This document shows positions 58,277 to 64,000 of a DNA stretch of 64,000 nt, piece by piece. Source of the stretch: Siphonodentalium dalli (Eukaryota > Mollusca > Scaphopoda > Gadilida > Siphonodentaliidae); assembly GCA_032622095.1 (NCBI GenBank), contig CP136063.1:205889934-205953933 (forward strand), in the 5' to 3' direction. Position 1 is the first letter of the stretch. Each line of letters opens with the position of its first letter. A model generated the notes under the pieces. It made no database searches, was not told the DNA's origin, and saw only the letters and a list, made by a program, of their open reading frames with translations. The position numbers were made by a program, and so were the translations under genes.

Positions 58277-59000
58277 ATGGGGACTGCACACAAAATCCGG
58301 CAACTTATGTGACCATCTCTTATTATATTCAACAAATGAATGAATTTGAGCCACGGATGAGTGCAACATATACTCATTTACATGTACTTTATGAACGATG
58401 TAAAACAACATGGTAATTATAATGAGTTTATGGCTTAACCCTTTACCCAACAAACCGGCCAAAACCGGCCAAATAAAGCTTCAACAGCCTAAAATATATT
58501 CGGTCTGTCTCAATAGAACCATACAAATATGGATATCATTGGAACCGGCTCCTTGACCACATTGTGATAGTTACAGTTAGCCCTGTGCCAATGCATTCTC
58601 TTATATATGCGAGTCGACCATAGGTCGCCTCGCATATATAAGAGAATGCATTGGCCTAAAAAAAATCTTTTTTTAACACTTTTTACCATTTTTTCTTACA
58701 TTCTTTAACAATTTTATAATTTTTAATGTGTTAAGCCAATGCATTCTCTTATATATGCGAGGCGACATATGGTCGACTCGCATATATAAGAGAATGCATT
58801 GGCACAGGGCCCTTCTGTTGGGTAAAGGGTTTTAACTAGTTATTAACTTATTTTCATTATAATTACCATGTTGTTTACATCGTTCATAGATCACGTCAGT
58901 ATATTTTGCACTCATCCATGGCTCAAATTTATTTTATATATTCTGTTGAGTAAAGTAGGAGATTGTCCCACAAATGGCCGAATTTATTGTCGAGTCCCAT
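58277..59000. mobile_element. MITE K3, copy 2, split by a piggyBac-like MITE
   Basis: The left part ATGGGGACTGCACACAAAAT and right part ending CGAGTCCCAT-TTAA match the palindromic 49288-49594 copy in order. The left flank TTAT is one change from TTAA. It is interrupted by 58439-58829. Confidence 0.8.
58439..58829. mobile_element. piggyBac-like TTAA MITE with double hairpin cassette, copy 3
   Basis: Ends CCCTTTACCCAACA and GTTGGGTAAAGGG, with TTAA immediately at the left and TTTTAA at the right. Cassettes at 58587-58655 and 58735-58803. Nested in MITE K3 copy 2. Confidence 0.85.
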
Positions 59001-59089
59001 TTAAGATGACGAATATACGTTTTCCGGACAGTCGCCCATTATTCCATTTCCAATTCCGAATCTTCAATGCATATAAATGGCATAACAAG

Positions 59090-59300
59090 TGTTCGGACCC
59101 CGATCATTGCGTTTTTATGACTTCGATGCGCCTTTCTCTTACATAATTATAATGTTTGTAGAAAGTTACTTCGGGTATTTATCGACCTATTTTCGATGCC
59201 GAGAAAATTTTCAAATGCCAATATTATTAGGGGTACTTTGGAGCGCAAATCACCATGTGGCAATAAATGTGGTCTATCTATGCCCAAGAAGTTTTATATA
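59090..59300. repeat. K4-related fragment
   Basis: Shares TATTTATCGACCTATTT, TTTGGAGCGCAAA and CACCATGTGGC with 44346-44884. No termini are seen. Confidence 0.6.
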
Positions 59301-59713
59301 GTTTTCCAGGGTATATAATAATATTTGTTACATGATCCTACCCTTATTACATTCAATACACCCATTCTATAAATTGTGATATTAAACGTTCGTTTAATAA
59401 CAGGAACTAGTGCCAGGTGACCATTGACTTCCGATCTGTCGTCTGTTTACATTATGTACGTCTCAAAATGCTATGGCTTCCGGTATTTAACAAAAAAAAT
59501 AATGAATGAAGAGTTTGAAAAGTTATGTCATTAAATATACGCCATTGAATACGCAAAAGAGTCTTTGTTTATCTGGGACTATTTCTTTACGCGGGCAAAC
59601 AACGCATAGTTATGTGAAACGTCATCGCATGCCTTATAGAAGCCGATGTTAGTTTTGCGTCCAATTTGTTGATTTAGGTATGTTTTGTCAATGTTTTGGA
59701 TCATGTAATAAAT

Positions 59714-59840
59714 AGAATCTACAACTCGTCCCCAGTTTATAGCGGAATTTACAAAACTCGTCCATTAAATTAGGTATGGACCTAATTTACTGGACTCGTT
59801 TTGTAAATTCCGCTATAAACTGGGGACTGGTTGTAGATCC
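59714..59840. repeat. Long hairpin, family H (copy 2)
   Basis: Arms CTACAACTCGTCCCCAGTTT...ATAGCGGAATTTACAAAACT pair with their complement around an apex near GGTATGGACC. Confidence 0.8.
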
Positions 59841-60237
59841 TCTATATATGAACCGAGGAACCGATGTTACCTGCCAGCAAAAGATTCTATAGCAATTATT
59901 ATGGATTTTATTTAGAATTTCTTATGACATTCGTGGGACAGTTTTATGGGTTATTTATAGAACAGAAATCCGCGCGAAAACGTTACGAGCGTACGAAGGG
60001 AGAGCACTCTATCTTGTTAGAACCATCAATCGGGTACAATTGCATATCAGCCAAGTGATTTACCACGAATTACGATAGAAAATAAACAACTTTATGATGC
60101 CTTTATAGACAATTAATATACCCCATCTTCAGTTTGGTCTGTATTTTATGCATAAAATTACTATTTGTAATCTTGAAATCGTGAGTTATACAAATATGTC
60201 TTATATAAATATGTCTTATTAATTAGCTGTAGGTTAT

Positions 60238-60339
60238 CGGCCGCGTCATAAGTGACAAAAAGTCGACCAATAAGTAGAAAACGCGGCCAATAAGTAACAA
60301 AAAGTCGGACAATAAGTAGAAAACGCGGCCAATAAGTCA
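60238..60339. repeat. 42-bp tandem repeat, about 2.4 copies
   Basis: ACAAAAAGTCG...CCAATAAGTAGAAAACGCGG recurs at a spacing of 42 bp from 60255 to 60297; the GCGGCCAATAAGT block appears twice and a GGCCGCGTCATAAGT variant precedes it. Confidence 0.8.
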
Positions 60340-60480
60340 AGGTGACGTAAATGACGTCATACGTAGGCCTAATTAGCTCGATCGGCAAAGAATATTGGGT
60401 CGACGGAAGATAGATTGCAGTTGATTTCGGATGAATTACGGACAGTCACTGTTTTTGGGAGTAAATATACATGTAGTACG

Positions 60481-60804
60481 GCTGAAGGGGTCACTCTCAC
60501 CAAAAAAGTGCTGAAGGGTACACAGAGTTTGAAAATGTGCTGAAGGGTACACAGGGTTTGTGATCGGCACGAACACCATTACTTAAATTGTGTTTATGAA
60601 AGTCTGGCGCCCATTAGCAGTTTGTTTTCAGTACATTTTAATATTCATTGGAACGTAAACAATTATTCTCTAAAACAAATCATGGCAGATACGAAAACTG
60701 AGTGTCCTTTAGAACAACATTTCAAACCCTGTGTACCCTTCAGCACATTTTGAAAATCCTGTGTACCCTTCAGCACTTTTTTTGGTGAGAGTGACCCCTT
60801 CAGC
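60481..60804. mobile_element. 324-bp MITE with a perfect 9-bp target duplication
   Basis: Ends GCTGAAGGGGTCACTCTCAC and its exact complement. Next to each end lie two spaced copies of GTGCTGAAGGGTACACAG in mirror orientation. TGTAGTACG is duplicated exactly (60472-60480, 60805-60813). The 9-bp duplication suggests a MULE-type (or Merlin-type) origin. The exact duplication and matching arms indicate a young insertion. Non-coding. Confidence 0.95.
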
Positions 60805-60813
60805 TGTAGTACG

Positions 60814-61597
60814 TGGATGAACTACATGTATCCGTATCAATATCATTCCCAGTGGAAACTGACATTACTGTGAAATCGCTGCAGGTTCTTCACAAAGTTC
60901 ACAAGAATAAAAATTGCTGGAATAATTGTTAATTTAATAAAACACACAATGGTATATCTATGTTAATATATTCATCCTGTGAAACAATTATTGCCATTGT
61001 TGCTAATTAATAAAATACTTATTAATTGGTTGTTTCCGCATTGACCGAGTATAATGAGGCCTCGGTCTGTCGTATTAGCCTTCCGCATGCGGCCTCATGC
61101 CAATACGACAGACCTCGGCCTCATAACTCGACCAACATGGAAACAACCAATTAATAACATATATTATATATATATATATCTTTGGGTGGTGGGGTCTAGT
61201 GTGCCAAATACATGTGATGTAAGCTATATGTAGACTAACATATCTCCTAACAATTATCTCTATAAAACTAGAGGTATCAGCCGATCACTCTAAACGTAGG
61301 AGGTGTACATGTATATATGCAATGTCATCACAATTTAAACGTTATTCAGGAGTGAGTCGCTAATGACACACTCTAGTGGTATGATTTATATACATGTATT
61401 TTCCGTAGAACCAACGTTGTTGTTGCGAATATATACTCAGTCGTATTTCACGTACAATATGGACGCACAAAAAAGAAGCAACAAACTAAACTGTTTGCCA
61501 TCTACCCGTCTTAGCATATATAAAACTCACAAATTTCAGTTTCCCCATTTTTTCTGACAGCCGATGGAAATTGACAAATCATCGGGTTTCATCTACT
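60814..61597. other. Gene-free stretch downstream of the GPCR, with one hairpin
   Basis: Would contain the 3' UTR of the minus-strand GPCR. No canonical AATAAA was found on the minus strand between 60900 and 61597. The hairpin at 61021-61155 is described separately. Confidence 0.4.
61021..61155. repeat. Long hairpin 3' of the GPCR
   Basis: Arms ATTAATTGGTTGTTTCC...CGAGT...TGAGGC...GACAG pair with their complement (GGAAACAACCAATTAAT), with a GC-rich apex around CCGCATGCGG. Likely a foldback MITE. Confidence 0.8.
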
Positions 61598-62638
61598 TCA
61601 CTTCCAGCACTTGATTTTTCTCTTTATTGCTGCTCGAAAAATAGTCATCGTGAAAGCATACACTATTGGATTTACGAACGAGTTACATGTTGCTATCGAC
61701 ATCAAATAAGCCTGCAAGCCCCGTGGAAGTTGTCTCCCATCCATCACTGTTTCCGCTAGGACCGCCAGGGTTCCAGGAACAGTTAAGAGGGTTACCAAGG
61801 CAACAACAACCGCTAGACTTCGTATAGCATCAGTCTCTGCTGAGCGTAATGCGCGTATTTGTTCTTTGTCATTTCCGGTCGACGACGCCGCACGACTCGT
61901 CGAAGGAATTGACTTTACTGGAATAGCTCCAGATCCCAGACCGCTCACTCCTTCGACATTCTGAGTCGAGGTTTGCTGCGATGCAATTCTTGTGGACTTC
62001 TTCAATCGCAAAAGATGTACAAGGTAGCCGAATGACATGAGGATTAGTCCATACGCAAATAAAGTGTTGGTACAATAAAGAATAAAAATTTTGCTTCGGT
62101 CGAAGGCGGTGGTTAGGGCGCATATCTTTTCCATCTTTTTAACATCTCCGATCCATAGTATACCAGGTATTCCGAATTCAATGAGACTGATGATCCACAT
62201 GAAAATCACGGCGAAGCCGCAAATCCGTAACGTGAAAAAATTCTTGAATTTGTGCGGCATTTTCATCGCGAGAATTCTAGACCCGCAGATGTAAACAATT
62301 TGTAGGTTTGACACGCTGCCGGAAACAAAATACAGAAGCATACTTGTGAAGCAGGGAACCCAGCCTCTAAGCGCGTCCACTTCCGATACAAAGATTTTAA
62401 TAACGGTACAAAATCCGACCACCAGGTCACTCAGACTTAAACTGAGTACGACGAGGCAGTATGTGTTCTTTCTGAGCATTTTGTCTGTTAGTAAGACAAC
62501 CAGAACCCCGACGTTGAGAATTACCACTAAAACACCAACGGTGGCCCATATTGTCATCACCACATTATACTGACTAGAAGTCTCAGCAGGGGGTTGAACA
62601 TCACTAATGTTTGCAGTTACGTTATCGGAAAAATTCAT
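61598..62638 (-). CDS. Class A (rhodopsin-type) G-protein-coupled receptor, intronless
   Basis: A 346-residue seven-helix receptor in one uninterrupted frame; ATG at 62638 with A at -3, the first in-frame ATG after an upstream stop at 62705-62707. The N tail has three N-glycosylation sites (N2, N6, N10). TM1 27-51 (N42), TM2 59-83 (SLSD, D71), W93-x-x-C96 before TM3, TM3 97-121, TM4 137-162 (W148), Cys173 in loop 2 (partner for C96), TM5 183-208, a Ser/Thr-rich third loop 211-271, TM6 272-296 (P288), TM7 307-333 with NPIVY (323-327), then a short basic tail with C344 as a possible palmitoylation site. Odd points: DRY is GSR (Arg121 kept), the TM6 toggle Trp is Thr, and the TM5 Pro is missing. 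It acts at the plasma membrane, presumably through G proteins. Overall pattern is like small-ligand receptors, but no aminergic Asp is evident in TM3, so the ligand is unknown. Flanked 5' by a minisatellite. Confidence 0.9.
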   Translation of the reverse strand: MNFSDNVTANISDVQPPAETSSQYNVVMTIWATVGVLVVILNVGVLVVLLTDKMLRKNTYCLVVLSLSLSDLVVGFCTVIKIFVSEVDALRGWVPCFTSMLLYFVSGSVSNLQIVYICGSRILAMKMPHKFKNFFTLRICGFAVIFMWIISLIEFGIPGILWIGDVKKMEKICALTTAFDRSKIFILYCTNTLFAYGLILMSFGYLVHLLRLKKSTRIASQQTSTQNVEGVSGLGSGAIPVKSIPSTSRAASSTGNDKEQIRALRSAETDAIRSLAVVVALVTLLTVPGTLAVLAETVMDGRQLPRGLQAYLMSIATCNSFVNPIVYAFTMTIFRAAIKRKIKCWK

Positions 62639-62719
62639 TTTGAACTCGTTGCCGAAACGACGCGAATTCTTTCGTTGACTTCGAACGCCGATGGGACGTG
62701 TCAATTAATAGCTTGAGCA

Positions 62720-63457
62720 ATAATATGATGCACAGTTATACCGCGGCACACCCGCGAGTCTTGATATGATGCACAGTTATACCGCGGCACACCTACGAGT
62801 CCTGGTATGATGCACAGTTTTCCGCTGCACACCCGCGAGTCTTGATATGATGGACAGTTATACCGTGGAACACCCGCGAGTCTTGATATGATGCACATTT
62901 ATACCGCTGCCCACCCGTGAGTCTTTATATGATGTACAGTTATACCGTGGAACACCCGCGAGTCTTGATATGATGTACAGTTATACCGCTGCACACCCGT
63001 GAGTCTTGATATGATGTACAGTTATACCTCTGCACACACGTGAGTCTTGATATGATGTACAGTTATACCGTGGAACACCCGCGAGTCTTGATATGATGTA
63101 CAGTTATACCGATGCACACCCGTGAGTCTTGATATGATGTACAGTTATACCGATGCACACCCGTGAGTCTTGATATGATGTACAGGTATACCGCTGCACA
63201 CCCGTGAGTCTTGATATGATGGACAGCTATACCGCTGCACACCCGTGAGTCTTGATATGATGTACAGTTATACCGCTGCACACCCGTGAGTCTTGATATG
63301 ATGGACAGCTATACCGCTGCACACCCGTGAGTCTTGATATGATGTACAGTTATACCGCTGCACACCCGTGAGTCTTGATATGATGTACAGTTATACCGCT
63401 ACACACCCGTGAGTCTTGATATGATGTACAGTTATACCGTGGAACACCCGCGAGTCG
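62720..63457. repeat. 41-bp minisatellite, 18 copies, upstream of the GPCR
   Basis: The unit GATATGATGTACAGTTATAC followed by CGCTGCACACCCGTGAGTCTT is repeated head to tail 18 times. Two main variants alternate: CGCTGCACACCCGTGAG and CGTGGAACACCCGCGAG. The GPCR-proximal copies are the most diverged. It begins about 80 bp from the GPCR start codon, so it lies in the promoter or 5' UTR. Open frames across it arise because 41-bp units rotate through all frames; they are not genes. Confidence 0.95.
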
Positions 63458-64000
63458 TTTTACTTGTAGATTAGGAATCGATTCCGTTGTATTGTTCAGT
63501 AAAACTAGTTATGGCGTGTGCAAGTCCACGAAGTCTGCACGATCGCTATATAATACGTCCAATTATCCCCGCAGTTTCTTTAAGCCAATGACGACAGCAG
63601 TAAATGAGACGAGAATCGTCTCTTACGTCACGAACACGGATCCGCCATACGATAAATATGAAAGAAATTAATCAACTGAGGGCGTATAATAGTTGTCACA
63701 TCAAGGGGTGTTTCATCATATCGCGAAGCAGACCTTATTGACGTACACAAATACTGCCATCGTTATTACCCCACGCTTACCATAAAACATACCATATCAT
63801 TCACCGTTCGTGCTCCAGTCACTCAATTGGATGGACGTGTTGCCGAGAGCTCCACACTAATCCTTTGAGTGACCGTCGATTGTTTGTCGGGCTTGGCTGG
63901 TTATGGAGTTATTCTCCAGTAAAGTCAGCCGCATGCTGAGCGATTTCCAATCTCCTCACTGTGTTAGCTGGCATGTACATGCTGATATGGGCAGATTGGA
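63458..64000. other. Gene-free stretch at the window end
   Basis: No coding region, RNA gene or repeat is recognised. It may hold distal promoter sequence of the GPCR, but no TATA box or other element can be assigned. Confidence 0.35.

Noticed and set aside
62636-62704. A longer GPCR N terminus starting at 62704
   Set aside because: The codon at 62704 is TTG, not ATG. The first in-frame ATG after the upstream stop is at 62638 and has a purine at -3.
62701-63281. Cys/Tyr-rich repetitive minus-strand ORFs upstream of the GPCR
   Set aside because: They are read-through of the 41-bp minisatellite, which stays open because the unit lacks stops in the used phases.

Overview
The window reads as gene-poor, repeat-dense nuclear DNA of a metazoan, most likely a marine invertebrate. 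The evidence is indirect. It is AT-rich and has no bacterial-style gene packing. It carries non-LTR retrotransposons of the L2, Tx1/L1 and CR1/jockey-like groups, many short inverted-repeat transposons (TTAA-, TA- and 3-bp-duplicating), minisatellites, and one intronless class A (rhodopsin-type) GPCR with animal-type motifs. The phylum cannot be fixed from what is visible; lophotrochozoan, ambulacrarian, cephalochordate and cnidarian genomes all fit.

Layout. 1-6.6 kb: decayed repeats, two palindromic TA-flanked MITEs and a degenerate dispersed satellite. 6.6-7.9 kb: 3' end of a non-LTR retrotransposon. 9.6-14.4 kb: a giant palindromic transposon (El2) carrying pieces of one degenerate gene in its loop and in both arms, with two later insertions. 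15.8-21.3 kb: a broken Tx1-type LINE split by a 2.1 kb inverted-repeat transposon that itself holds two MITEs. 22.4-31.7 kb: foldback elements built from short tandem units and a CAGGG-ended element. 31.9-39.4 kb: a second giant palindrome (El1) whose left arm was hit by an L2 LINE. 41-60.8 kb: a mosaic of Kolobok/T2-like and piggyBac-like TTAA MITEs, often nested, several sharing one 69-bp hairpin cassette. 46.7-48.9 kb: a third member (El3) of the TAGT...ACTA-ended group. 61.6-62.6 kb: the GPCR, the only convincing host gene, on the minus strand, with an 18-copy 41-bp minisatellite starting about 80 bp upstream of its ATG. The last 540 bases show nothing recognisable.

The main message is transposon biology. 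(1) Three large palindromic elements end in TAGT...ACTA, are each flanked by a perfect 3-bp direct repeat (TTA, TGG, ATA) and carry ATGGCGGCC-type motifs. One encodes fragments of a Cys-rich-tailed protein family that I recall as abundant but uncharacterised in marine invertebrate genomes. (2) A compound hairpin cassette recurs inside at least three unrelated MITE backbones. (3) Nested insertions, several with exact target duplications, give a relative order of activity. All similarity statements are by-eye comparisons inside the window; family names rest on motif memory, not on searches.
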